64,000 nucleotides of DNA, taken from Blastocatellia bacterium UBA7656 (GTDB taxonomy: Bacteria > Acidobacteriota > Blastocatellia > UBA7656). The stretch covers positions 67,186 through 131,185 of the forward strand of contig DLHY01000166.1 in NCBI GenBank assembly GCA_002483445.1, read 5' to 3'. Positions 1-7,140 of this stretch are shown here, piece by piece (position 1 is the first letter of the stretch; each line of letters opens with the position of its first letter). A program made the translations under genes and the position numbers. The notes under the pieces are model-generated. The model did no database searches. It saw nothing but the letters and a program-made list of their open reading frames with translations, and was not told the DNA's origin.

Positions 1-162
1 GTTCACATGCAAAACACGATTCAGTTTGCGTATGAGCTTCAAAAGGCGAACAAACCGTTTCAACTGATGCTCTACCCCCGGTCGCGTCACGGCGTAGTCG
101 ATCCACTGCTCAATCGTCATATGTTTTCGATGATGACCGAATTCATTGAGAAGAATCTGTGA
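1..162 (+). CDS. S9 family peptidase, C-terminal fragment
   Basis: This is the last 53 codons of a gene that begins before the window. The visible part reads as the end of an alpha/beta-hydrolase peptidase domain of the prolyl oligopeptidase / dipeptidyl peptidase IV type. The stretch LYPRSRHGV matches the position where S9 enzymes carry the catalytic histidine (His30 of this fragment), and it is followed by the usual amphipathic end with HMFSMMTEFIEKNL. Such enzymes are normally secreted or periplasmic and cleave peptides after proline. The catalytic serine and aspartate lie outside the window, so the exact subfamily cannot be set. A weak hairpin follows at 209-232. Confidence 0.75.
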   Translation, partial: VHMQNTIQFAYELQKANKPFQLMLYPRSRHGVVDPLLNRHMFSMMTEFIEKNL

Positions 163-208
163 ATGTATTTTTACGTCAGGAAAGGAATGCGCCACAGATA
201 TGAGGAGA

Positions 209-232
209 GCCGTGCGGCACGGAGCTTTTCTT
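209..232 (+). terminator. possible weak terminator after the S9 peptidase
   Basis: CCGTG-CGG-CACGG forms a short GC stem at 210-222, followed by AGCTTTTCTTC. The stem is only 5 bp with a 3-base loop, so this is a weak call based on position and shape. Confidence 0.3.
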
Positions 233-377
233 CTGTGCAATATCTGCTGCCCTGCGGTGAATCCGTCTCGCCTTTCTCATGCATGTGAAAAATTACGTAG
301 GTATTACCATATTTATAAATACACGTCAGGAAAATGTTTTCTTGTCTGGTATTTTGTTTTATGGTAGCATCCGGCGT

Positions 378-620
378 ATGGTAGAACTGCGAATCAAAGA
401 GGTGGCAATGGAGCGGGGCGTTACTACCGCTTACCAATTGCAGAAGCTATTAGACCTCAACCCGGCGCAAGCCGCGCGGCTTTGGAGAGGGGGGCAGGAG
501 ATGATAGCCCTAAAGACGATAGATGCTCTTTGCGAATCTTTAGATTGTGAGCCGAGCGACTTGATTATAAGGATTGCAAAGAGCAGAGCCAAGTCCAGGA
601 AAAGTAGCAGCAGAAAGTGA
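378..620 (+). CDS. Cro/C1-type helix-turn-helix regulator
   Basis: An 80-residue protein made almost entirely of a Cro/C1-type DNA-binding domain: LRIKEVAMERGVTTAYQLQK, then LNPAQAARLWRGG as the turn and recognition helix, then IDALCESLDCEPSDLI. The tail is short and lysine/serine rich. The frame is open further upstream to 279, but the ATG at 378 starts exactly at the domain, so I use it. It is the first gene of an AT-rich four-gene island ending in a DNA methyltransferase. Small proteins of this class act as controllers in some restriction-modification systems, so control of the genes from 708 onward is a reasonable inference. A perfect 10-bp palindrome (ATTTATAAAT, 311-320) lies upstream and could be its operator. 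Confidence 0.75.
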   Translation: MVELRIKEVAMERGVTTAYQLQKLLDLNPAQAARLWRGGQEMIALKTIDALCESLDCEPSDLIIRIAKSRAKSRKSSSRK

Positions 621-707
621 GCGAAGCAATTCCGCCAAGCGAGAAAATGGATTTTCTCGCGGCAGATAATTTATTACAGTCGCTGTTCTCTTAGGCGAGG
701 GACAATA

Positions 708-1823
708 ATGGTCATGGACAGTAAAGCAGGCACAGAACAGCAGAAACAAACAGTCTATATCCCTGTTAAAGATCTCCGATTTGATTTTAATAATCCCCGG
801 CTCCCCTCAAGCATAGTTCAAAAAGGCGAAGAAGCTATCCTGAAATGGATGCTTGATAAGGCCAGCATAATTGAGCTAATGCGCTCAATAGGTAAAAACG
901 GTTACTACTCTGAAGAGCCTTTGATCGTCGTCCGAAGAAAAGCCAATCAGGAAACCTTTGATGTTGTAGAAGGCAACCGCCGCTTGACAGCAGTCAAGTT
1001 GCTGCTTGATCCCACACTAGCTCCAGTGAAAAAAAATGCTGTCCAAGTAGCAAGCGATGAAGCCGATCATAAGCCTGCCGAATTACCTGTTTTCATATAT
1101 GAAAGTCGTGATGAAATACTAAAGTATCTGGGATACAGGCACATTACTGGAATAAATCAGTGGGATTCGCTGGCCAAAGCGAAGTATCTTGAACAACTCC
1201 GTGAGACACTGCCGACGGGTGATATGAAAGACCAATTCGAGATACTGGCAAAGACTATAGGAAGCAATCGGGCATACGTTGCCCGTTTATTGACCGGGCT
1301 CAAGCTTTATGAGGAAATCGAGGAGGCTGATTATTTTAATATAGAGAACCTTAGCGAACAGTCTATTGATTTTTCACTAATTACTACAGCCCTACAATAT
1401 TCTAATATTGTTGAGTACCTGGGCTTGCGAAGCAATGATGACCCCACGGCAAAAGCGAAGCCGTCTCACTTGAAGCACTTTGTTACCTGGATTTTTCAAA
1501 GAGATAGCGAAAACAAAACAAAGCTGGGAGAATCGCGGAACCTGAAGCATTTGAATGCCGTCGTAAAAAATGACGTGGCCCTCAAAGCTTTTATGAAAGG
1601 GTCTTCTCTAACCGATGCTGCGATGCTAACAGGATTTCCATCTGAGGTGTTTCGTAATTCCATAACCAAAGCGAGGGCGTTCTTGCATGCCGCTAACGAA
1701 TATGTTTACAAGGTTGAAGACCCAAGCGATGGAGATATAACGAACCTGGAAGAAATCGAGAAACTTGTTCGTTATTTGAAAACCTCTCTCAAAGCTTCAA
1801 TGGAAAAACGGGAAGATGAGTGA
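708..1823 (+). CDS. ParB/sulfiredoxin-fold protein with HTH
   Basis: A 371-residue protein with a ParB-like N-terminal domain: YIPVKDLRFDFNNPR at the start, then VVEGNRRLTAVKLL around residues 85-98, which corresponds to the GxRR motif of ParB/Srx folds. A helix-turn-helix like that of ParB follows (LAKTIGSNRAYVARLL, around residues 177-192). The C-terminal half is helical and unknown. It is not a chromosome-partition ParB: there is no ParA next to it and it sits between a regulator and a nuclease/methyltransferase pair. The ATG at 708 has GAGGG about 7 bases upstream. Its stop overlaps the next start (GTGA), so the two are translationally coupled. A role in recognising or loading on DNA for the linked nuclease or methylase is inference. 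Confidence 0.7.
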   Translation: MVMDSKAGTEQQKQTVYIPVKDLRFDFNNPRLPSSIVQKGEEAILKWMLDKASIIELMRSIGKNGYYSEEPLIVVRRKANQETFDVVEGNRRLTAVKLLLDPTLAPVKKNAVQVASDEADHKPAELPVFIYESRDEILKYLGYRHITGINQWDSLAKAKYLEQLRETLPTGDMKDQFEILAKTIGSNRAYVARLLTGLKLYEEIEEADYFNIENLSEQSIDFSLITTALQYSNIVEYLGLRSNDDPTAKAKPSHLKHFVTWIFQRDSENKTKLGESRNLKHLNAVVKNDVALKAFMKGSSLTDAAMLTGFPSEVFRNSITKARAFLHAANEYVYKVEDPSDGDITNLEEIEKLVRYLKTSLKASMEKREDE

Positions 1824-2878
1824 AATACGTTTGTAGAGCTTCAACAAAACGCATGATTCTTGATAAGCTCATGAAAACTCCTCAATCGTCTCATCGGCAT
1901 CTTTGGGCTGATTTCATAGAATTACTCTGCCTTACTGACGTGGACTCAAGAATATCGCAAGCAGATGCGTTGGACTACATTCGCGGCCCCGTAGAAGACC
2001 TTAACCTGCCAACACCTCTCGTTGACAATGATGATGATGATGAGTATGCCTCAGAGGTTGAAGACGAATACGAAAACGACTTGCCCACAGGAGCAGAGCT
2101 AAGCGATAGGTGGTCTTTGCAAGCCTTAGATTGGTTCAACCATATTGAGTACAGAATAGGCGCTTTTGGAAATGATTACCCATTCACCCTGTCGGAAGAC
2201 CGAGACGTGTTGTCTTTGAAAAGACGATTGAATCTACAGCATAGGATATACTTGTTCTTGTTACTAGCTTCGAATCTGCGCTGTATCAGCAACAATCCCA
2301 TTAAAAACAAAGTAACCTCTATTTTCGAGGTCGCTAGTTTTCACGCGCTTAAATCGACGCTACCTGATGGCAGTAAGGTACACATGTTTGGCAAGCACCA
2401 ATTGAACAGGGGATATTACTCAGGAAAGCTATGGCTCAAACTGAAGAAACTCGCGTCTGCTATCGGAGAAAAAGTCATGTGCGAAGAAGAGGAGGTTGAC
2501 CCACGTGATTCTGGAGATGGTGGATTGGATTTGGTTGCTTGGACACCGATCGGGGACAATGCTGGCGGCTATCCCATGTTTTTCGCTCAGTGTGGTTGTA
2601 GTCCCGATGATTGGGTTAGAAAGCAAGGTGAAACAAGCCCAGGTATTTGGAGCAACTATCTCTCTTTTACAGCTTACCCAAGCCAAATGACGTTCATACC
2701 TTTTTGTTTTAGAAAGGCAAATGGTGAATGGCACAAAAAGGTAGATATTCAAAAGACGACCATAGTTATTGATCGAGTGCGCCTCATGTATCTTCTTCGT
2801 GGCAGGGAGCGATATTTAAGTAAACATATAACAGAAATTGTTGACGAGGTTCTGAACGAGAAGAGAGAGAGTTTCTGA
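1820..2878 (+). CDS. putative PD-(D/E)XK-like nuclease, partner of ParB-like gene
   Basis: A 352-residue protein I cannot assign to a named family. It starts with GTG, overlapping the upstream stop by 4 bases, with GGAAG just before it. Residues about 68-85 are very acidic (VDNDDDDEYASEVEDEYEND). Residues 230-268 resemble the core of PD-(D/E)XK nucleases: DSGDGGLDLVAW (Asp233, Asp237), then after about 15 residues a hydrophobic strand ending FFAQCG (Gln257), with Lys268 shortly after. The canonical E-x-K is not present, so the active site would be atypical or inactive. Lying between a ParB-like gene and a cytosine methyltransferase, a restriction endonuclease role is the simplest idea, but it is inferred from context plus a partial motif. 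Confidence 0.5.
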   Translation: MKYVCRASTKRMILDKLMKTPQSSHRHLWADFIELLCLTDVDSRISQADALDYIRGPVEDLNLPTPLVDNDDDDEYASEVEDEYENDLPTGAELSDRWSLQALDWFNHIEYRIGAFGNDYPFTLSEDRDVLSLKRRLNLQHRIYLFLLLASNLRCISNNPIKNKVTSIFEVASFHALKSTLPDGSKVHMFGKHQLNRGYYSGKLWLKLKKLASAIGEKVMCEEEEVDPRDSGDGGLDLVAWTPIGDNAGGYPMFFAQCGCSPDDWVRKQGETSPGIWSNYLSFTAYPSQMTFIPFCFRKANGEWHKKVDIQKTTIVIDRVRLMYLLRGRERYLSKHITEIVDEVLNEKRESF

Positions 2879-2907
2879 GAAACTGATCAACTCGCCGGAG
2901 GATTCTT

Positions 2908-2955
2908 ATGTTTTGCTCAATGAGATTACTTGTTATAGGAGATTTGGAGATATGA
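2908..2955 (+). CDS. possible 15-codon leader peptide upstream of the methyltransferase
   Basis: A tiny frame, MFCSMRLLVIGDLEI, begins at an ATG that has a strong CGGAGGA six bases upstream. It ends in TGA at 2953-2955, overlapping the methyltransferase ATG at 2952 as ATGA. This is the arrangement expected for translational coupling through a leader peptide. It could also be chance, because the same GGAGG could serve an in-frame ATG at 2913. Confidence 0.35.
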   Translation: MFCSMRLLVIGDLEI

Positions 2956-3947
2956 GCAAAAAGCTGACAGCCGTCTCCCTGTTTTCCGGGTGCGGAGGGT
3001 TTGATTTCGGAGTGCAGCAAGCTGGTGTCGATGTAATTTGGGCCAATGACATTAATCCTTATTCTGCTGCTGCATATAAGTCTATTCTGCCGGATGTGGA
3101 GTTTGTGCTTGACGATATCGCCAACATATCGAGTTTTCCCAAAGCAGACGTTCTCATAGGTTGTTATCCTTGTACCGGCTATAGTGTCGGCGCACGACGG
3201 CGATGGCGGGATTCAAAGGCGGACGATTTGCGCGTAAGAGATATGAAATCCAATGAAAACAATTTCTTGTTTTGGCATTTTTTGCGGGCCTTGGGGAGAA
3301 TAAAACCTCGATATGCATTGATTGAAAATGTTGGTGGAATGGTCAATGCTTGCGATGGCTATTTTTTAGAGGAGCAGATGTTTCACTTTCGCAGATTACG
3401 CTACACTGCTGTACAGGCCAAACTGCTTGCTAGTGACTTCGGTGTAGCTCAGGCTCGTGAACGCCTGTTTATGGTTCTGGCTCATTATGATTTAAAAAAA
3501 TCATTCAAGTATAAATTTCCTGATCCTACCCACGGGCCAAGGGGAAATCTCCCTGCGGTGGTTATGCGCGATGTTATATGGGGATTGGAAGAATGGCCCA
3601 AAGGAGAGTTTAACGAAAAGGAATTCCATGGACATTATCTAACAAGAAACCGCAAGCGTCGTTGGGACGAATCAAGTTTTACCATCGTTGCTCATGCCGA
3701 CCATGTACCCCTACACCCTATGGGTGAACCTATGAAGCGAGTTGGAAAGGATGCTTGGATATTACAAGGAGATCGCAATCGGCGATTGTCTTGGTATGAA
3801 TGCGCGCTATTACAAGGACTCCCTTCTCATATCTCTACTTTTGGATCTCTAAGGCAAAAACACCCTGTGATAGGTAATGCGGTGCCTCCTGCTTTTGGGC
3901 AAATACTAATAAAACCAATTATCGAATTTGAGATTGGAAGCCATTGA
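2952..3947 (+). CDS. DNA (cytosine-5-)-methyltransferase
   Basis: A 331-residue enzyme that would transfer a methyl group from S-adenosylmethionine to C5 of cytosine in a specific DNA site. All main family motifs are present in order: motif I SLFSGCGGFDFG (residues 9-20), motif IV GCYPCTGYS with catalytic Cys74, motif VI ENVGG (Glu125), motif VIII QARERLF (167-173), motif IX RRLSWYECALLQGLP and motif X IGNAVPPAFG near the end. Motif IV reads CYPC rather than the usual GPPC, a mild divergence. The target-recognition region lies at about residues 180-270. I prefer the ATG at 2952 because motif I follows directly; the frame is open to an ATG at 2913. It lies 73 bases after the putative nuclease gene and is part of the same AT-rich island. 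The enzyme looks intact. Confidence 0.9.
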   Translation: MSKKLTAVSLFSGCGGFDFGVQQAGVDVIWANDINPYSAAAYKSILPDVEFVLDDIANISSFPKADVLIGCYPCTGYSVGARRRWRDSKADDLRVRDMKSNENNFLFWHFLRALGRIKPRYALIENVGGMVNACDGYFLEEQMFHFRRLRYTAVQAKLLASDFGVAQARERLFMVLAHYDLKKSFKYKFPDPTHGPRGNLPAVVMRDVIWGLEEWPKGEFNEKEFHGHYLTRNRKRRWDESSFTIVAHADHVPLHPMGEPMKRVGKDAWILQGDRNRRLSWYECALLQGLPSHISTFGSLRQKHPVIGNAVPPAFGQILIKPIIEFEIGSH

Positions 3948-4000
3948 GCAGATTCGCTAGAGAAATTACATCAAATATTTCTAACAGAAGAGAAAGCTGA

Positions 4001-5005
4001 TCAAACAATCTCAGAGGCGGCGCGGCGTAGTCGATCCATCACGGCTGCGCCTTCGCCCGATTCGCTGATCGCTTCGACAACGATAACGTCAAGACGCTTT
4101 TCATCCAACTCGCGCAAGGCCCGGTAAATCGAGCGCGCATATTCGCCCGCATCATTTCTCAACACAATCGAACTGAATCGAGCGTCATCGATCTTCAACC
4201 TGGTGTGTCCGAGAAAACCTACTGTCCCGCTTTCGAGATATTTCCTGCACATTCGTTCAATCGCTCCCGGCGAAGATTGCTCAATCAGCACGACGCGGGC
4301 GCGCGGGCTGTAGTGGCGATGGCGCGTGCCGGGCGAACGGCTCAACTCTTCTTCGCTCCGCGCGATGCCGACTGCACCCGTCACTTCACGAATCTGTTCT
4401 TCGGTGATCCATCCCTTTCGCAGGATCAAAGGCGTCGCGCTTGTCATATCCAACACTGTAGATTCGATGCCGATACGAGTCTCGCCGCCATCGAGTATCA
4501 TATCGATTCGCTCGCCCAGATCACTTGCCACATGCTCGGCCCGCGTAGGGCTGGGGCGGCCCGAAAGATTCGCGCTCGGCGCGGCTATCGGCACGTTTGA
4601 TTGGCGTATCAACTCAAGCGCGATTTTATTCTGCGGCATCCGAACGGCTATTGTCGCGAGATCGGCAGACACGATTGCCGGAACTTCACGGCGACGACCC
4701 AGCACGAGGGTCAACGGGCCGGGCCAGAATTTTTCTATCAACCTGTGCGCTTCGTCGCTCACACCTTGAGCCACGCGAGAGAGCATTTCGCGACCATCGA
4801 CATGAACGATGAGAGGATTATCCGCTGGCCTTCCCTTCGCTTCGAAGAGGCGTTTGATAGCCTGAGCATTCAAGGCATCCGCGCCAAGCCCGTAGACTGT
4901 TTCGGTAGGAAAAGCGACCAGCCCGCCGCGCCGTATGATCGAAGCAGCCTGACTCATTGCTTCAGGCTGCGGATCCGCGGGGTCGAGTTTTATGGTGACG
5001 GCCAT
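4001..5005 (-). CDS. tsaC: L-threonylcarbamoyladenylate synthase (Sua5/YrdC/YwlC)
   Basis: A 334-residue cytoplasmic enzyme that makes threonylcarbamoyl-AMP from threonine, bicarbonate and ATP, the first step of the t6A37 modification of ANN-decoding tRNAs. The YrdC domain covers about residues 15-200, with GGLVAFPTETVYGLGADA, KGRPADNPLIVH and PIAAPSANLSGRPSPT. The C-terminal Sua5 domain starts with SPGTRHRHYSPRARVVLI, the usual linker motif, and runs to the end. The length fits the two-domain Sua5 form rather than the short TsaC form. It lies downstream of thrS on the same strand, separated by a tandem-repeat hairpin. Linking threonyl-tRNA synthetase and a tRNA threonylcarbamoylation enzyme is sensible but may be chance. 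Confidence 0.93.
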   Translation of the reverse strand: MAVTIKLDPADPQPEAMSQAASIIRRGGLVAFPTETVYGLGADALNAQAIKRLFEAKGRPADNPLIVHVDGREMLSRVAQGVSDEAHRLIEKFWPGPLTLVLGRRREVPAIVSADLATIAVRMPQNKIALELIRQSNVPIAAPSANLSGRPSPTRAEHVASDLGERIDMILDGGETRIGIESTVLDMTSATPLILRKGWITEEQIREVTGAVGIARSEEELSRSPGTRHRHYSPRARVVLIEQSSPGAIERMCRKYLESGTVGFLGHTRLKIDDARFSSIVLRNDAGEYARSIYRALRELDEKRLDVIVVEAISESGEGAAVMDRLRRAASEIV

Positions 5006-5009
5006 TTGG

Positions 5010-5094
5010 GGTGAAGAGGTGAAGAGGTGAAGAGGTGAAGAGGTGAGCAGGCCTTTTCAACCCCTCCCCCATCACCTATCCCCTATCACCCACC
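5010..5094. repeat. inverted pair of short tandem repeats (GGTGAAGA type)
   Basis: About four and a half copies of an 8-9 base unit GGTGAAGAG run from 5010 to 5047. A degenerate reverse-complement block (CCCCTCCCCCATCACC..., 5061-5094) reaches the thrS stop codon. The two halves can pair into a hairpin between thrS and tsaC, so the site could act as a terminator or mRNA stabiliser. Confidence 0.7.
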
Positions 5095-6875
5095 TAATAA
5101 TTGAAATCTGCTTCTTGGCGGATGCGCGCGATCACATCATCGAGAGGCGATGCGCCTTCGTCGCCTTTCTCGCGCGAGCGGACAGCGACGGCTCGCGCTT
5201 CGGCTTCCTTCGCCCCGACGATCAGCATATAAGGCACTTTTTCAAGCTGAGAGTCGCGAATCTTCGCGCCTATCTTGTCGTCGCGCGCGTCGAGTTCTAC
5301 GCGCAGGTCTGCCTCAATGAGTCGATCATAAACTTCGCGCGCATAGTCGACGGTCTTTTCCGATATCGACAGCACCTTAGCCTGCACGGGCGCGAGCCAC
5401 AGCGGAAAGGCTCCCGCGTAATGCTCGATCAGAATTCCGATGAAGCGTTCGAAGGAGCCATAGAGCGCGCGATGAATCACTACAGGAATCGATTCAGAGT
5501 TTTCAGCGTTGACATAGCTCAGGTTGAACTGGCGCGGTAGCTGAAAGTCGAGTTGAATCGTGCCGAGTTGATGCTCGCGCTTGAGCGAGTCCTGAACCAT
5601 CTGATCGATCTTAGGTCCATAGAACGCCGCGTCTCCCTTTGCGATAGTGTATTCCAGACCGTTTGCTTCCAATCCTTCGGCAAGCAATCGCTCGGCGCGT
5701 TCCCAAAGCGGAATGTCGCCCATGAATTTCTCTTCGTTGCGCGTCGAAAGCACATAGCGATAAGGCATTCCGAAAGCCGTATAGATTCGCTTGAGCAATC
5801 CGACCAGTCGCGTGACTTCTTCGCCGATCTGATCTTCGGTGATGAAGATGTGCGCGTCGTCCTGCTGGAACTGGCGCACGCGCGTAAGGCCGGCGAGCGC
5901 GCCCGCTCGTTCGTTGCGATGAAGCGGACTCTGCTCGGCCAGCCTCAAGGGAAGCTCGCGATAGCTGCGTCGCTTCGAGCCGAATATGAGCATGTGCATG
6001 GGGCAGTTCATCGGCTTGAGTCCGAAGTCGGCGCCGTCCTCGTCCTCGACGATGAACATATTTTCCTTGTAATGATCCCAGTGACCCGATGTGCGAAACA
6101 GATTGTGCGACCCTAAGAGCGGCGCTTTGACTTCCAGGTAGCCGTTGCGCGAAAGCAGTCGGCGCAGTTTCTCCTGAAGCGTGTGATAGAGGGTCGTCCC
6201 CTTAGGCAGCCAGAACGGAGCGCCCGGCGACCACTCGTGAGTCATAAACAATTCAAGCTCGCGACCCACTCGGCGATGATCGCGTTTGCGGGCCTCTTCG
6301 AGATTGTGAAGATGCTCCTCAAGCTCATCCTTCGTGGGCCACACCGTTCCATAGATGCGTTGAAGCATCGGGTTGCGCTCGCTGCCGCGCCAGTACGCGC
6401 CCGCGATGGAAGTCAGCTTGAAATGCTTGCACTGACTCGTTCGGCGCACGTGCGGGCCTGCGCACAGGTCTGTGAAATCGCCTATCGAGTAGGTCGAGAC
6501 TGTCTCGCCCGGAATGCCGTTTATTAACTCAAGTTTGAAGTTCTGCGAGTGCGAGCCGAAAAACTCAAGGGCTTTATCTTTGTTCCACGTCTGCTGCTGG
6601 AACTCGCGTCCCTCTTTGACGATCTCGCGCATACGGAGTTCGATTTCCGTGAGGTCTTCGGGCGTGAGCGGGCGGGGAAGCTGCATATCGTAGTAGAAGC
6701 CGTTCTTGATGGGCGGGCCAATGCCGAAGCGGGCATCGGGAAATATCTGCTGAACCGCCGCCGCCATGATATGCGAGGTCGAATGCCTCAGACAGTGGAG
6801 TTGGTATTCCTCCGGGGAAGGAAAGTCATCCGGCCCAAGAGCAAAATCCTGATCGCTTTGAAAATCTTCGGACAT
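5094..6875 (-). CDS. thrS: threonyl-tRNA synthetase lacking the TGS domain
   Basis: This 593-residue class II synthetase charges tRNA-Thr with threonine. The editing domain shows HSTSHI near residue 31 and CAGPHV, the pair of motifs that hydrolyse Ser-tRNA-Thr. The catalytic core shows GHWDHY, KPMNCPMHM (zinc-binding Cys) and RVRQFQQDDAHIF. The C-terminal anticodon-binding domain begins at WLAPVQAKVLSI. Most bacterial ThrRS proteins carry about 60 more residues at the N terminus (the TGS domain); here the protein starts almost directly at the editing domain. The ATG has GAGGAG seven bases upstream and no frame upstream encodes a TGS, so this looks like genuine domain absence. It is probably co-transcribed with tsaC. 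Confidence 0.95.
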   Translation of the reverse strand: MSEDFQSDQDFALGPDDFPSPEEYQLHCLRHSTSHIMAAAVQQIFPDARFGIGPPIKNGFYYDMQLPRPLTPEDLTEIELRMREIVKEGREFQQQTWNKDKALEFFGSHSQNFKLELINGIPGETVSTYSIGDFTDLCAGPHVRRTSQCKHFKLTSIAGAYWRGSERNPMLQRIYGTVWPTKDELEEHLHNLEEARKRDHRRVGRELELFMTHEWSPGAPFWLPKGTTLYHTLQEKLRRLLSRNGYLEVKAPLLGSHNLFRTSGHWDHYKENMFIVEDEDGADFGLKPMNCPMHMLIFGSKRRSYRELPLRLAEQSPLHRNERAGALAGLTRVRQFQQDDAHIFITEDQIGEEVTRLVGLLKRIYTAFGMPYRYVLSTRNEEKFMGDIPLWERAERLLAEGLEANGLEYTIAKGDAAFYGPKIDQMVQDSLKREHQLGTIQLDFQLPRQFNLSYVNAENSESIPVVIHRALYGSFERFIGILIEHYAGAFPLWLAPVQAKVLSISEKTVDYAREVYDRLIEADLRVELDARDDKIGAKIRDSQLEKVPYMLIVGAKEAEARAVAVRSREKGDEGASPLDDVIARIRQEADFNY

Positions 6876-6950
6876 AATCTCCTCGAAACTTTTTCAGTGA
6901 TGGTGAAGTTTTTATCCTACATCACAGGCGGCGAAGGGAAAAGTCCGGCA

Positions 6951-7036
6951 CTCGCCATTAGTGATTCGCCATTCGTCATTTGCGTGAGAGATAAACAACA
7001 AATGACGAATGACGAATGACAAGGGACGAAGGACAA
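6951..7036. repeat. inverted pair of short tandem repeats (GACGAAT type)
   Basis: The left block (about 6951-6982) has the unit ATTCGCC/ATTCGTC and the right block (6996-7036) has AATGACG repeats. They are reverse complements with a 13-base loop. They lie between the divergent thrS and histidine kinase genes, in the 5' region of both. Confidence 0.7.
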
Positions 7037-7140
7037 AAAGGAATTTATCATTGTTGGCCCGCGACGTTGTGTTAAAATCGCTATCCCAGGTTTTTTGCAG
7101 GGCGGCCCCTTCCCTGACCGATCTCCCCCCCCTCATCTGA

